Source of the DNA: UBA5336 sp038745855
Lineage (GTDB): Bacteria; Pseudomonadota; Alphaproteobacteria; Caulobacterales; Hyphomonadaceae
Assembly (NCBI GenBank): GCA_038745855.1
Contig: JBCDLC010000029.1
Location: 1 to 41,451, forward strand
Length of the DNA: 41,451 nt
Direction of reading: 5' to 3'
Part shown: positions 8,001-15,701 of the stretch, piece by piece
Layout: each line of letters opens with the position of its first letter
How positions within the stretch are numbered: the first letter of the stretch is position 1
Program-made: the position numbers and the translations under genes
Notes under the pieces: model-generated
The model's input: the letters and a program-made list of their open reading frames with translations, nothing else
Told to the model about the DNA's origin: nothing
The model's database searches: none

Positions 8001-10565
8001 GAAGCTTGTGTTGTTGTAGGCGGTCTTGTCGAGGCCGAACGCGTCGTACATCTCGTCATAGGTGAGGAGGCGGAGGTCTTCAGCGTCCTCGTCGCCGGGG
8101 GCGAAGGAGACCTTTTCCTCGGTCATGTCCACAAAGCCGCGCACGGCGGTGACGCCGTAGGAGTGGCCTGCGCCTTCCGCGCGTTCCTTGAAGAGGCCGA
8201 GCATTGGGATGTCGGCTTCTTTCTCGACGATAGCGGCGCGGGCGTGCCAGGCGGTTGCCGACTTCGCGATCGTGTCGAATTGTACCCCGCCGACGGGCGT
8301 GACCATGTTCGGGAAATAGCGCTTGAGAACGGGGTCGTCCGTATCGAGGAAGTTGGGTTCGAAGAACTCCCCGCCGGAATAACTTTCGACCGTGCACAGA
8401 CCGACCTTGCCCATTGTTTTCATGAGGGACTTTTCAGCGGCCTTCTTGAATTTGCCGAAGGCTTCGGCGGCATCGGTGCCAAACTTTTCCTCTGCGCGCA
8501 TCCGAACGCCGAGGGGGTAGATCGCCGAAGCACCGAAGCCGAGCCCGCATGCGATGTGATGAGGCGAACTGATCTGCCCGCTTTCGGCGATTATGGAGAC
8601 CCGCAGACGCAAGCCCTCTTCGATGAGGCGCTGGTTGATGGCCGAGACGGCGAGCGTCATCGGGATTGCAGCCCGGTCGGCGCTCACATGACGGTCTGTA
8701 ACGATCGCGATGCCCCCTTGCGCATCGGCGAAGGCCACAATTTCATTGGCCAGTGCATCAATCGCGCTCACAAGGGCAGCTTCATTGGCTTTGGCAGCTT
8801 TTGCCGTGTCGTCGAAGACCGGGGTGTAGAGCATCGAGAACTCAGCGACCGGCGTCTCCTTCTGCGCGCGGATCTTCATGAGCTGTGTCATGCGCAGGAT
8901 TGGGCTGTCGATGATGATCTGCTTCTTGCCCGTCGGCCCCTGGTGAGGCTTCTCGCCGAGGGCCACGCGGAGCGTCATTCCGTCCTTCTCGCGGATGGAG
9001 TCCAGCGGCGGGTTGGTCACCTGGGCGAAGCGCTGGGAGAAGTATTTCGCGATACCGCCTTCATTGTCCGAAAGGGCATTGATGGCGTTCCCGTAGCCCA
9101 TGGCCGAGACCTTCTCGGTCCCGTTCGCGAGCATCGGGTCCATCAGGAATTTGAAGCTCTCCTGGTTGTGGTTATAGGCGACGTAGCGGGCGGCCGTATT
9201 CAGCCCGCCCTTGTACCGGACGGCCTTTGCCACTTCAGCGTCGGTGACCGCGTCGTCGGAATCCTCGACATGGAAACTGGCCTCCTTCAGGAGCGCTTCA
9301 TAGTCTTCCCGCTCGGCCAGCATCTCGAGAGCGCGTTTGGTGTCGAGCACTTCATCTTGCTCATGGTCATAGACCAGCATCCCGCCCGCTTCGATGCGGC
9401 CGCGCCGAAGCACGTCCTCAGGCGGAAAATCGACCTGGCCAGCCTCGGACATCACGGCCAGGTACTCTGCCGTTTCGACCGATCGCAGTGGCCGAAGGCC
9501 GAGCCTGTCTAGCCGGGCGCCGATATAACGGCCATTTCCGAAGATGAGCGCTGCAGGGCCGTCATTCTTCTCTTCATAGAGCGAGAAGAACTCCAGCATG
9601 GCGCGGACGCGGGGAGAGAGCGTGAAATCGTTCTCCCACGCAGGCGGCATCATGGAGACGACCGCTGTCACCAGGTCAAGTTGGTCCATGTTGACCCGCC
9701 AGCTCAGCGTCTGGTCGAGACGGCAACTATCGGACTGGCCCTTGGGGCGGATGATACGATTGTTCTTGGCGAGCGCCACCGCAGTTTCCGAAAGCCGGTT
9801 CTTCTTGTCCGTGTTCAGCTCGCCGTTGTGCGCCATCAACCGGAAAGGCTGGGCCATGGACGGGTGAGGATCGGTGTTGGTCGAGAACCGGGTGTGGAAA
9901 TAGACAGAATGGATCGCGTGGTCTGGGTCCATCAGATCGGTGAAGTAGGGAACGATCTCCCATGAGTTCAGCCGCCCCTTCAGCACCTGCATGTTGGCGG
10001 AAAGGGAGATCGGATAGAGTTCCTCGAGGTCTGGCGTGGTGTAGGCCACCGCCTCGATGTCCAGAATGACCTGGTAGATCGCCTTGTCGAGGTCCTGACC
10101 GCGCAGGCCTTTGGGCGCTGCAAAGACCCACTGGCGAATGGGAAGCTGCAGTTTCACCCCGCGCGGCTCGATGGTGGAGTGGTCGACCGGCACCGGACGC
10201 TCGAGGAGGACATCCATGCCGGCCTTTGCGAACGCCTCTTCTATTAGCTTGATGGCTTTGGCGCGGTGCTTTCGGTTCTCAGGCAGGAAGAAGTTACCGA
10301 CCCCGAATTCCCCCTGCTTGAGCGATTTGCCGGTGAGCTTCGAGAAGTAAGCCTCTGAAATATCGATGGAAATTCCGGCCCCATCCCCGACACCTTCGGA
10401 CGACATACCGCCCCGGTGCGGCACGGCACAAAGGGCCTGATGGACCTTCTTCAGGACATCATGGGTCTGCTTGCCGTCCTTTCGGGTGAGGAACCCAACG
10501 CCGCATGAGCTGTAGTCTTGCTCAGGATCGTAGAGAGCTTCGGCTGCCACGCTATTCTGGTCCAT
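5061..10565 (-). CDS. glutamate synthase large-subunit homologue (long form)
   Basis: At 1834 residues this is longer than typical GltB (about 1500). Order: a class-II glutamine amidotransferase domain with likely nucleophile Cys21 (YSSCGVGF), VPHRGGMSSEGVGDG, and RFSTNTDPHP with AHNGELNTD; a central domain; the FMN-binding synthase domain, with VAGNTGGTGAAA near 1186; a cysteine cluster at C1263, C1269 and C1273 for the 3Fe-4S centre; a GXGXG domain at about 1440-1570; and the usual HVEATGSARAQRIL stretch. About 200 further C-terminal residues are unassigned. The cysteine spacing is x5/x3; I recall x5/x4 from canonical GltB. No GltD lies nearby; a diflavin reductase follows at 17 bases. An amide-transfer synthase activity is likely, but the physiological substrate is uncertain given the catabolic context. 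Confidence 0.9.
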   Translation of the reverse strand: MDQNSVAAEALYDPEQDYSSCGVGFLTRKDGKQTHDVLKKVHQALCAVPHRGGMSSEGVGDGAGISIDISEAYFSKLTGKSLKQGEFGVGNFFLPENRKHRAKAIKLIEEAFAKAGMDVLLERPVPVDHSTIEPRGVKLQLPIRQWVFAAPKGLRGQDLDKAIYQVILDIEAVAYTTPDLEELYPISLSANMQVLKGRLNSWEIVPYFTDLMDPDHAIHSVYFHTRFSTNTDPHPSMAQPFRLMAHNGELNTDKKNRLSETAVALAKNNRIIRPKGQSDSCRLDQTLSWRVNMDQLDLVTAVVSMMPPAWENDFTLSPRVRAMLEFFSLYEEKNDGPAALIFGNGRYIGARLDRLGLRPLRSVETAEYLAVMSEAGQVDFPPEDVLRRGRIEAGGMLVYDHEQDEVLDTKRALEMLAEREDYEALLKEASFHVEDSDDAVTDAEVAKAVRYKGGLNTAARYVAYNHNQESFKFLMDPMLANGTEKVSAMGYGNAINALSDNEGGIAKYFSQRFAQVTNPPLDSIREKDGMTLRVALGEKPHQGPTGKKQIIIDSPILRMTQLMKIRAQKETPVAEFSMLYTPVFDDTAKAAKANEAALVSAIDALANEIVAFADAQGGIAIVTDRHVSADRAAIPMTLAVSAINQRLIEEGLRLRVSIIAESGQISSPHHIACGLGFGASAIYPLGVRMRAEEKFGTDAAEAFGKFKKAAEKSLMKTMGKVGLCTVESYSGGEFFEPNFLDTDDPVLKRYFPNMVTPVGGVQFDTIAKSATAWHARAAIVEKEADIPMLGLFKERAEGAGHSYGVTAVRGFVDMTEEKVSFAPGDEDAEDLRLLTYDEMYDAFGLDKTAYNNTSFDKLTPAQIDTFEITPGYRAFSRMMSEERKQRPVALRDVLHFPADITFLEDAAAIKQEMMLFNRAGNKDFSIRGLEVTRDGTGYRLTLTGPKSKPKRGGMGRLNALAQTLLERFKDDITDYSIEGGALRIEVTGEGEDYISRIVQAPDPIDVSDVQPASEITPRIATGAMSHGALVARAHESVAQGTNMVGAMSNSGEGGESFSRYNTLRASRIKQFASGRFGVWVGYIADPNLEEIEIKIGQGAKPGEGGQLPAKKVTVAIAAARGGTPGVELVSPPPHHDTYSIEDLAQLIHDAKAARVRVIVKLVSSEGIGTIAVGVAKAGADVINVAGNTGGTGAAAVTSLKYTGRAAELGIAEVHQALCANGIRQKVSLRCSGAMQTGSDVVKASLLGADSFEFGTTALMMLKCVMAKNCNVKCPAGLTTNAELFDGDPRSLAQYFLNIAHETREILASLGFRSLDEARGRADLLHLLDHPRSVGQLNLRRMLIDYPEITVQDPTYLERSFAVDDGLLEKFSTSIVEKARPRYKARKPITLNNRDKSVGGQLAADIERALNYEIPNAGDLPAVHTDDRGRKHLKPGSLHILTDGSAGQSYGVFCNDGMVMDHCGTCNDGVGKAQSGGIIIVRSPAGGSPETGENVLIGNFALFGAGGGRTYVEGQAGDRFAVRNSGAVAVVEGVGDFCCEYMTNGAVLNIGEFAKGFGNGMSGGFAYQYDPEGKFSGYVSHDSVNLHDLKEATDLAALHRNMVHHLLECHVEATGSARAQRILDNWESEISHFRWLMPRALLQYQDYEAILAAKSRKDLVEELATALATHQIQRLKESWKAEEPVLQGATPSYGETDTDEMYRLINSYTVLEFAQTQASKHLNRARQDTATDKAVRNLVLTEDFSLMAALAKHARTALADYTDADLAALIANKRITDFKLALASRDIRSMDNPATDDWIVLQSEKNREQLGRIPSFEEIFARNVLTETTARLAAE

Positions 10566-10760
10566 TCATGTCTATGAGCCCGCTCACTGGAAAATTTTCC
10601 GCGAGAGAACAAGCCACAACCAAGATGTGTGGCGATCGCAAAATAGGCAAGGTCCGCCGTGTCGACGATGGCGAAACTGTCGCAAGCCTCGAACTTTTCT
10701 CATCACCGTGCGTGGCCACGGTTATCAATCCGCTAACGTTGGCTGCGACAGGCGCGTCCG
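10566..10760. other. 195-bp gap upstream of the gltB-like gene
   Basis: This is the only sizeable gap within the minus-strand run from the methyltransferase to the diflavin reductase, so it may hold a separate promoter for the synthase gene. It contains ACCGTGCGTGGCCACGGT (about 10705-10722), a dyad that could be a small hairpin or protein site, but no T tract follows. I see no copy of the AAAWGATATAYCWTTT palindrome and no recognisable sigma-54 or NtrC site. Confidence 0.4.
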
Positions 10761-11123
10761 TCAATCCGCCTTTGCGAACTCGTCGGCGACCTGTTCGGAG
10801 CTTTCTTCCTCACCGCGATCGAGCGCTTCGCGGTCCTGCTGCAGGATACGGAAGATCCGCGCCAGGTATTCCTGGGTCCAGAGCCCGCGGGCGTCGGCCT
10901 CTGACTTGGTGGGTTCGAACGCGTCAATCGCTTCTGCCGACACCGTATCGCCGCGCGCGAGCAAGCGTTCGATCGTGTCCAGCCGCTCGCGCATCACCGC
11001 GACCTCCTGGACGAGGGCGAGGGTGATGTTCATCAGCCGCTCGGTGTCCGGGTTTTCGAGGAACCAGGGGCGTTTGCCCTTCGCTTTCGCGCCAGCGAGG
11101 GCGATCGGATCAAGCTCTGCCAT
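10761..11123 (-). CDS. conserved-looking 120-residue hypothetical protein
   Basis: The protein opens MAELDPIALAGAKAKGKRPW, then carries a hydrophobic/charged helix (LMNITLALVQEVAVMRERLDTIERLL, about 30-55) likely to form a coiled coil, and a second helical stretch (GLWTQEYLARIFRILQQDRE, about 79-98). No signal peptide, membrane span or metal motif is seen. It starts 3 bases after the methyltransferase stop, so the two are co-transcribed and probably act together. I do not recognise a named family. The tight coupling and codon use like its neighbours support a real gene. Confidence 0.7.
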   Translation of the reverse strand: MAELDPIALAGAKAKGKRPWFLENPDTERLMNITLALVQEVAVMRERLDTIERLLARGDTVSAEAIDAFEPTKSEADARGLWTQEYLARIFRILQQDREALDRGEEESSEQVADEFAKAD

Positions 11124-11126
11124 CCC

Positions 11127-12347
11127 CTAGGCCGCCTTCCGTGCGCCGATAACGTGCCAGGCGGCCTTTCGGCCATAATCCTCGCCATCGTCATCTGCCG
11201 CATCGGGGAACACGTCCTTGTCGACGACCGCAGCAACACCGTCATGGATCAGCTCGTCAGCGCCGAAGCCCGCATCTGCCATCCACTGGTCGAGATCAAT
11301 CTCGTGCATCTTCGTCCAGAAGGGTTCGTTGTTGTAGAACGCGTCCCAGTCGCGCATGGCCTGCTCGAAGAGCGGCATATCGGCGGCGTATTGGGGCTGC
11401 TCCACATGCAGGACGATGCCGCCGGGCTTCAGGAGACGGCGCGTCTCGGCGAAGATCATTGGCATGGTCTTGTAGCTGGTCTCGTGGAGGAACATGGTCG
11501 ACTGGATCCAGTCGAAGCTCTCATCCTCGAACTGGGCCAGGTTTGTCACATCGTCCTGGATGAAGAAGACATTTTCGATGCCCATCGATTTCGCGCGGGC
11601 GAGGCCATATCGGAGCATGGGGGCGCCCACATCAACAGCGACAATCTCTGCATCGGGGAACGCTTCCGCGATCGGCAGCACGTTGTGGCCGAGCCCGCAG
11701 CCGATATCGAGGATCCGTTTGGGTTTGAAGTCATCGCCGAGCTTGCGCTTCACCCATTGGGCAACTGCGACGCCGCCGCCATCATTGTATCGGCCCAGCA
11801 TGCCGCCTGTGGTGGCGAAGATGCCGGCATCGTAGTTGGCGGCGCCCGTGACATCGCCGGGCACCAGTTCGGTGTGGTAGCTGCCGGGCATACAATGGTG
11901 ATCAATGGCCGTCACGCCCCGAGGCAGGGGCATCGCCGGGTTCAATTTCAGCCGATCATCGCCTTCTGTTAGCGCGGCAACCGAGCCATTTAGGCGATCG
12001 GCCTGGCGAAGGGTCACCCAGCGTCCCGCTTGCTGACGGGTTTCCATCGTGGCGCGGCGAAGGGCGGACCACCATTGCCAGATCGGGTCCTTGGTGAGGG
12101 CCTTGCGAACCTGGTGGCGCGATTTGAACGGGGTTTTCCGCGCGGGCTTGATACGGGTCTGGAAGGCTTCTGCGACGCCGGGCATGACCTTCGTCGAGAG
12201 GTGACGGTTCATCTGGGCCAGGAAATTGAAGCGCGCAATCTCGTCGTGGCTCGTGTCAGGATAGACGCTGTGACGGCCGACAACGCGGTAATCCGGCGGG
12301 CCGTCATAGGTGATGGGCTTGCGCTCTAGGGTTTCCGTATCCGCCAT
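11127..12347 (-). CDS. class I SAM-dependent methyltransferase
   Basis: A 406-residue protein. The C-terminal half is a Rossmann methyltransferase domain with the SAM motif ILDIGCGLGHN near residue 213, an acidic strand end (EIVAVDVGAPML), and the post-II motif FDWIQSTMFLHE. LKPGGIVLHVEQPQ matches motif III. The N-terminal 190 residues are a separate helical region with no assignment. The start at 12345-12347 is preceded by GGAGG on the minus strand. An in-frame extension upstream would run through the palindrome at 12426 and is rejected. It heads the operon with the 120-residue protein and the GltB homologue. The methyl acceptor is unknown. Confidence 0.87.
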   Translation of the reverse strand: MADTETLERKPITYDGPPDYRVVGRHSVYPDTSHDEIARFNFLAQMNRHLSTKVMPGVAEAFQTRIKPARKTPFKSRHQVRKALTKDPIWQWWSALRRATMETRQQAGRWVTLRQADRLNGSVAALTEGDDRLKLNPAMPLPRGVTAIDHHCMPGSYHTELVPGDVTGAANYDAGIFATTGGMLGRYNDGGGVAVAQWVKRKLGDDFKPKRILDIGCGLGHNVLPIAEAFPDAEIVAVDVGAPMLRYGLARAKSMGIENVFFIQDDVTNLAQFEDESFDWIQSTMFLHETSYKTMPMIFAETRRLLKPGGIVLHVEQPQYAADMPLFEQAMRDWDAFYNNEPFWTKMHEIDLDQWMADAGFGADELIHDGVAAVVDKDVFPDAADDDGEDYGRKAAWHVIGARKAA

Positions 12348-12425
12348 GGGGGCCTCCGTTCGCGAGCACGCTCGTCGTGCGCCTAAGACGGCAGCCGGGC
12401 TCGACACCCGCTTCTGCGTCTGCAT

Positions 12426-12441
12426 AAAAGATATACCATTT
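12426..12441. promoter_or_regulatory. palindromic operator, site 2
   Basis: AAAAGATATACCATTT is a 16-bp near-palindrome that matches site 1 at 14 of 16 positions and site 3 at 15 of 16. It lies between the divergent methyltransferase operon (start 12347) and the HapK-like gene (start 12473), so it can control both directions. It probably overlaps a -10 element (TATACC or, on the other strand, TATATC). Confidence 0.7.
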
Positions 12442-12472
12442 CGAGCCGACTGCTAGACGGGAGACCCTGCCA

Positions 12473-12787
12473 ATGACAACGAAAATTGTCGCACTATTCA
12501 ATCTGAAGCCCGGCGTCGCGATCGAAGACTATGAGGCTTGGGCGAAAACGACGGATATCCCCACGGTGAATGGGCTCCGCTCGGTGGATGACTTCGCTGT
12601 GTTCAAATCGGTTGGCCTGCTCGGGAGCGAAGACAAGCCGCCCTACGAATATATCGAGATTATCGACGTGAATGACATGGACGGGTTTGGTGGAGAAGTC
12701 GGCACCGACACCATGCAAAAGATCGCAGGCGAGTTTCAATCAATGGCCGATGATCTCGTCTTCATACTCACCGACAAACTCGGGTGA
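12473..12787 (+). CDS. HapK/RedY-like small protein
   Basis: A 104-residue protein beginning MTTKIVALFNLKPGVAIEDYEAW, a first strand and helix typical of dimeric alpha+beta barrels. The pattern VNGLRSVDDFAVFKSVG and YEYIEIIDVNDMDGF resembles the REDY-like/HapK family named from prodigiosin-type clusters. There is no prodigiosin pathway here, and family members elsewhere sit in degradative operons. It is the first gene of a long plus-strand operon; its stop overlaps the next start as GTGA. Its function is unknown; a binding or isomerase-like role is possible. Confidence 0.8.
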   Translation: MTTKIVALFNLKPGVAIEDYEAWAKTTDIPTVNGLRSVDDFAVFKSVGLLGSEDKPPYEYIEIIDVNDMDGFGGEVGTDTMQKIAGEFQSMADDLVFILTDKLG

Positions 12788-13629
12788 GCGAGATGGCGAA
12801 ATTGAGTGGCAAGACGGCGGTCATCACGGGGTCTGGACGGCGGAAGGGTCTCGGGGAGGCCATTGCCAGGCGACTGGCGGCCGATGGCGCCAATATCGTC
12901 ATCTCCGATGTTGGGACGTCGAGGGATGCCGCCACCGGGGCCGAGCATATCGGCTCGACGACCGAGATGGAGGCTATTGCTGCCGAACTCCGCGAAGCTG
13001 GCGTTGGAAGCTCGACCTGCGTGTGTGACGTGCGATCGCTGGAGGAGGTCCGGGCCTTGGCGAGCCATGCCGCAGAAGCCCATGGCAGCCTCGATATCTG
13101 GGTCAACAATGCCGGCATCGGCTACATCATGAAGCCGCTCCTCGATGTCACAGAGGACGATTGGCGAGCAGTAATCGATGTGAACCTGACCGGCGCGTTC
13201 TTCGGCGTGAAGGCGGCGGCCGAGACCATGGTCGCGCAGGGTAAAGGCGGACGGATCGTCAACATTGCAAGCCAGGCTGCGAAGTCCGGGTTCCCCCACG
13301 CCCAGGCCTACACCAGTTCGAAACATGGCCTCGTCGGTCTCGTCCGGTCGGCGGCCGTAGAACTCGGAGGGCACGGGATCACCGTCAATAATGTCTGCCC
13401 GAACCATGTCACGACCGGGCTTGGTGCTTGGCAGAATGAGTATTTCTCCAAGGTGGTCGGCGCTGAAAGTGTCGAGGCGTACCTCGAGGCCATGGCAGCT
13501 CGGATCCCGATGGGGCGGCCGGGACTGCCAGAGGACACGGCCAATGCTGTGGCCTGGCTCTGCACCGATGATGCCCAGTATATCACGGCTGAAAGCATGA
13601 ACGTATCGGGCGGCGAGGAGCCCCATTGA
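12784..13629 (+). CDS. short-chain dehydrogenase/reductase (SDR)
   Basis: A 281-residue classical SDR that oxidises or reduces a hydroxyl/keto group with NAD(P). It shows a widened cofactor loop TGSGRRKGLG at 15-24 (the usual TGxxxGxG with inserted residues), NNAG at 108-111, and catalytic Ser163, Tyr176 and Lys180 (YTSSK). The GTG at 12784 overlaps the preceding stop, and ATG at 12793 is an equally good start that begins the family N-terminus (MAKLSGKTAVITG). The loop insertion is characteristic of a subgroup acting on larger substrates, so I do not name the substrate. Confidence 0.92.
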   Translation: MSEMAKLSGKTAVITGSGRRKGLGEAIARRLAADGANIVISDVGTSRDAATGAEHIGSTTEMEAIAAELREAGVGSSTCVCDVRSLEEVRALASHAAEAHGSLDIWVNNAGIGYIMKPLLDVTEDDWRAVIDVNLTGAFFGVKAAAETMVAQGKGGRIVNIASQAAKSGFPHAQAYTSSKHGLVGLVRSAAVELGGHGITVNNVCPNHVTTGLGAWQNEYFSKVVGAESVEAYLEAMAARIPMGRPGLPEDTANAVAWLCTDDAQYITAESMNVSGGEEPH

Positions 13630-14150
13630 TGGCCAATGGGAGACTGGAGGGGCCACGGAGGGGGCGACTTGCCGGAGTCGTTGCCTTGTCGCTGATGGTC
13701 CTGGCCAGCTGCGAAACCCGTCCGCCGCTTGAGGATGATCTCGCTGCCCTCGGCGCCTTCTCGACCAGCTGGCGGGCCGCCTACCAGGCGGGAAACTTCG
13801 AGAGCATGGCTGATTTATATGAGCCCGATGCCTGGCTGATGACCCGTAACCAGCCGGCCCGGAAGGGGCGGGAGGCGATCCTCGACTATTTCAGGACGTC
13901 CAGGGAAGCGGGCGGCGAAGCGGTGATTGTCTTCGAACGGGAAGAGCGCACGATCGATGGTGACTACGCGTTCCAGATCGCACGGTGGTGGCTGGAAAGC
14001 CCTGAAGCGACGGGTGAGCCGGTCCGCGATTCCGGGCGCTCTCTGGTGATCTTCAAGCGCAGCGCCGACGGGCGATGGCGGCTGTGGCGCGACATCGATA
14101 ACAACACCCCGGACGTGACCTTTCCGATCCCCGAGGCTTTGCTCCAATAA
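13629..14150 (+). CDS. SnoaL/DUF4440-like lipoprotein
   Basis: A 173-residue protein. The start overlaps the SDR stop as TGATG. The N-terminus is a lipoprotein signal: basic residues, a hydrophobic run (AGVVALSLMVL) and lipobox LASC near residue 28. The mature part (WRAAYQAGNFESMADLYEPDAWL ... GREAILDYF ... RWRLWRDIDNN) is the cone-shaped SnoaL/NTF2-like fold of the DUF4440 type. A cell-envelope location is predicted. Members bind or transform small hydrophobic molecules. Its stop overlaps the next start by one base, so it belongs to the operon. Confidence 0.82.
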   Translation: MANGRLEGPRRGRLAGVVALSLMVLASCETRPPLEDDLAALGAFSTSWRAAYQAGNFESMADLYEPDAWLMTRNQPARKGREAILDYFRTSREAGGEAVIVFEREERTIDGDYAFQIARWWLESPEATGEPVRDSGRSLVIFKRSADGRWRLWRDIDNNTPDVTFPIPEALLQ

Positions 14151-15055
14151 TGACAGACGCTATTCCAGACCCCGCGCCCCTTGGCTTCACCTGGCCGGGT
14201 GGTAAATCCCTCGCTCTGTCTATCGTGGTGAACGTCGAAGAAGGGGCCGAGCGCCGCGTCGATGAGGGCGACAAGCGCCCAGAGCCAGTCGACGAGTTGG
14301 GCGCTGTGCCCGGCAAGCCGATCCGCATCCACGGCAACGAGAGCAACTATCAATACGGCATCAACCGGGGGGCGCCGCGGGTTCTGAAGCTGCTCGATGA
14401 TGCGGGGGTGCCCGCCACGTGGACCGTCTGTGGTCAGGCGCTCGAAAAGGCGCCCTGGTTGGCAGAAGCCCTGGTGGGGCGCGGCGACGAGCCCTGCAAT
14501 CACGGCTACAAATGGGCCTTCACCGCGTTCATGGACGAAGCGGCCGAGCGCGCCTTTATCGAAAAGGGGACGGCGAGCATCGCGGCCACCTGTGGACGCA
14601 AGCCTGTGGGGTGGCTGTCACGTTACCTCCATACGGATATCACCCGCCGACTTCTGCTCGAGCAGGATTACACGTACCACATGGACGATTATTCTGATGA
14701 CTTTCCCTACTGGGACATGGTCGAGATGGTAGACGGCGCGCGGGCGCCGATGGTCATCCTGCCCTATGCGATCGACAGCAATGACATGAAGTTCTGGCTC
14801 AGCCCGAGTTTCACGCCGGACATGTGGCTCGACTATGCCAAGCGAACCTTCGATTGGTTGCGCGGCGAGGCGCGCTCGGAGGGCGCGCGGATGATGAGCT
14901 TGGGGCTGCACCTCAGGATCATCGGCAGGCCCGGCAGGATCGGCGCGTTCAAGGCCTTCCTCGACCATGTGGCTGGCCATGACGATGTCTGGATCGCCAC
15001 GCGCGAGCAGGTCGCGGCCCATTTCGCAGAACATGTCCCTCCGCCCGGTCTCTAA
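14150..15055 (+). CDS. PuuE-like polysaccharide-deacetylase-family hydrolase
   Basis: A 301-residue carbohydrate-esterase-4-fold protein of the PuuE/allantoinase-like type, which usually hydrolyses C-N bonds in small molecules rather than polysaccharide acetyl groups. Evidence: VNVEEGAE near 26-33 (in place of the deacetylase TFDDG), the histidine motif CNHGYKW near 117, GWLSRYLHTD near 163 and the MDDYSDDFPYW segment near 182. There is no signal peptide, so it is cytoplasmic. It overlaps the lipoprotein stop by one base. Ring opening of a cyclic amide or imide is possible but is not shown. Confidence 0.85.
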   Translation: MTDAIPDPAPLGFTWPGGKSLALSIVVNVEEGAERRVDEGDKRPEPVDELGAVPGKPIRIHGNESNYQYGINRGAPRVLKLLDDAGVPATWTVCGQALEKAPWLAEALVGRGDEPCNHGYKWAFTAFMDEAAERAFIEKGTASIAATCGRKPVGWLSRYLHTDITRRLLLEQDYTYHMDDYSDDFPYWDMVEMVDGARAPMVILPYAIDSNDMKFWLSPSFTPDMWLDYAKRTFDWLRGEARSEGARMMSLGLHLRIIGRPGRIGAFKAFLDHVAGHDDVWIATREQVAAHFAEHVPPPGL

Positions 15056-15088
15056 CCACATCCCCCCCAAACGGAACTGGAGACCCCT

Positions 15089-15664
15089 TTGAGCCGTGTC
15101 CCACCCATCGCCCTCGACGCGCTCGACCCCGAAACGCGCGCTGCCGTCGACAAGGGCGCTAAGATAATGGGTTTCACACCGAATGATGCGCTTGTCATGG
15201 CCCATTCGCCAGCCATCCTGAAGGGAATGTGGGCGCTGGTTGCGGGCGTTTATGGTGCCGGCACTGTTGATCCGGGCCTTAAGCGGCTGGTCGGCGAGGC
15301 AGCATCAAAGGCAGCAGGGTGTTTCTACTGCTCGGCCCATGCCGCGCATGGTGCCGCTGAGCAGGGCGTTGCGAAAGAGAAGATCGAAGCTGTCTGGTCG
15401 TTCGAAGACAGTCCCTTGTTCACGGACGCCGAACGGGCTGCCATAGGGCTCGCCATGAAGGCCGGGCGGGTGCCGAACGAGACCGATGACGCGGACCTGG
15501 CCGCATTGAGGCCGCACTTTTCCGATGCTGAGATCATCGAGATTGTCGGTGTGATTTCGATGTTTGGCTTCCTCAACCGGTGGAACACGACGCTGGGAAC
15601 GGTGCTTGAGCCGAAACCGCTTGCGACGGTTTCGTCATTTGACGGAGTGAATGAAGCGCCCTAA
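15089..15664 (+). CDS. AhpD/carboxymuconolactone decarboxylase-like protein
   Basis: A 191-residue all-helical protein of the CMD/AhpD superfamily. It has the redox motif CFYC at residues 78-81, followed by His84, with an upstream Glu near 70, as in peroxidase-related members with alkylhydroperoxidase-type activity. The start is TTG at 15089 with GGAG about 8 bases upstream; no good ATG fits. It follows the PuuE-like gene by 33 bases. A peroxide- or thiol-linked role in the pathway is plausible, but many CMD-like proteins have no known substrate. Confidence 0.85.
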   Translation: MSRVPPIALDALDPETRAAVDKGAKIMGFTPNDALVMAHSPAILKGMWALVAGVYGAGTVDPGLKRLVGEAASKAAGCFYCSAHAAHGAAEQGVAKEKIEAVWSFEDSPLFTDAERAAIGLAMKAGRVPNETDDADLAALRPHFSDAEIIEIVGVISMFGFLNRWNTTLGTVLEPKPLATVSSFDGVNEAP

Positions 15665-15665
15665 T

Positions 15666-15677
15666 TTGTCCGGACAA
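15666..15677. promoter_or_regulatory. TTGTCCGGACAA palindrome upstream of the CitE-like gene
   Basis: A perfect 12-bp palindrome sits between the CMD stop (15664) and the CitE-like start at 15702. Its inner 10 bp (TGTCCGGACA) recur at 23214-23223 in the divergent region of the CoA-transferase and MmgE/PrpD operons. Palindromes of this kind are common GntR operators, so it may be an internal promoter site. Two copies only; tentative. Confidence 0.4.
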
Positions 15678-15701
15678 TTGCAACTCGCTGCGACAAGGCC
15701 A

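Noticed and set aside
10705..10722. ACCGTGCGTGGCCACGGT dyad as a terminator for the 120-residue gene
   Set aside because: No T tract follows on the minus strand, so termination is not supported; noted only as a dyad.
12473..12787. Prodigiosin-type biosynthetic cluster suggested by the HapK-like gene
   Set aside because: No carrier proteins, PCP oxidases or condensing enzymes are present; the neighbours are catabolic.
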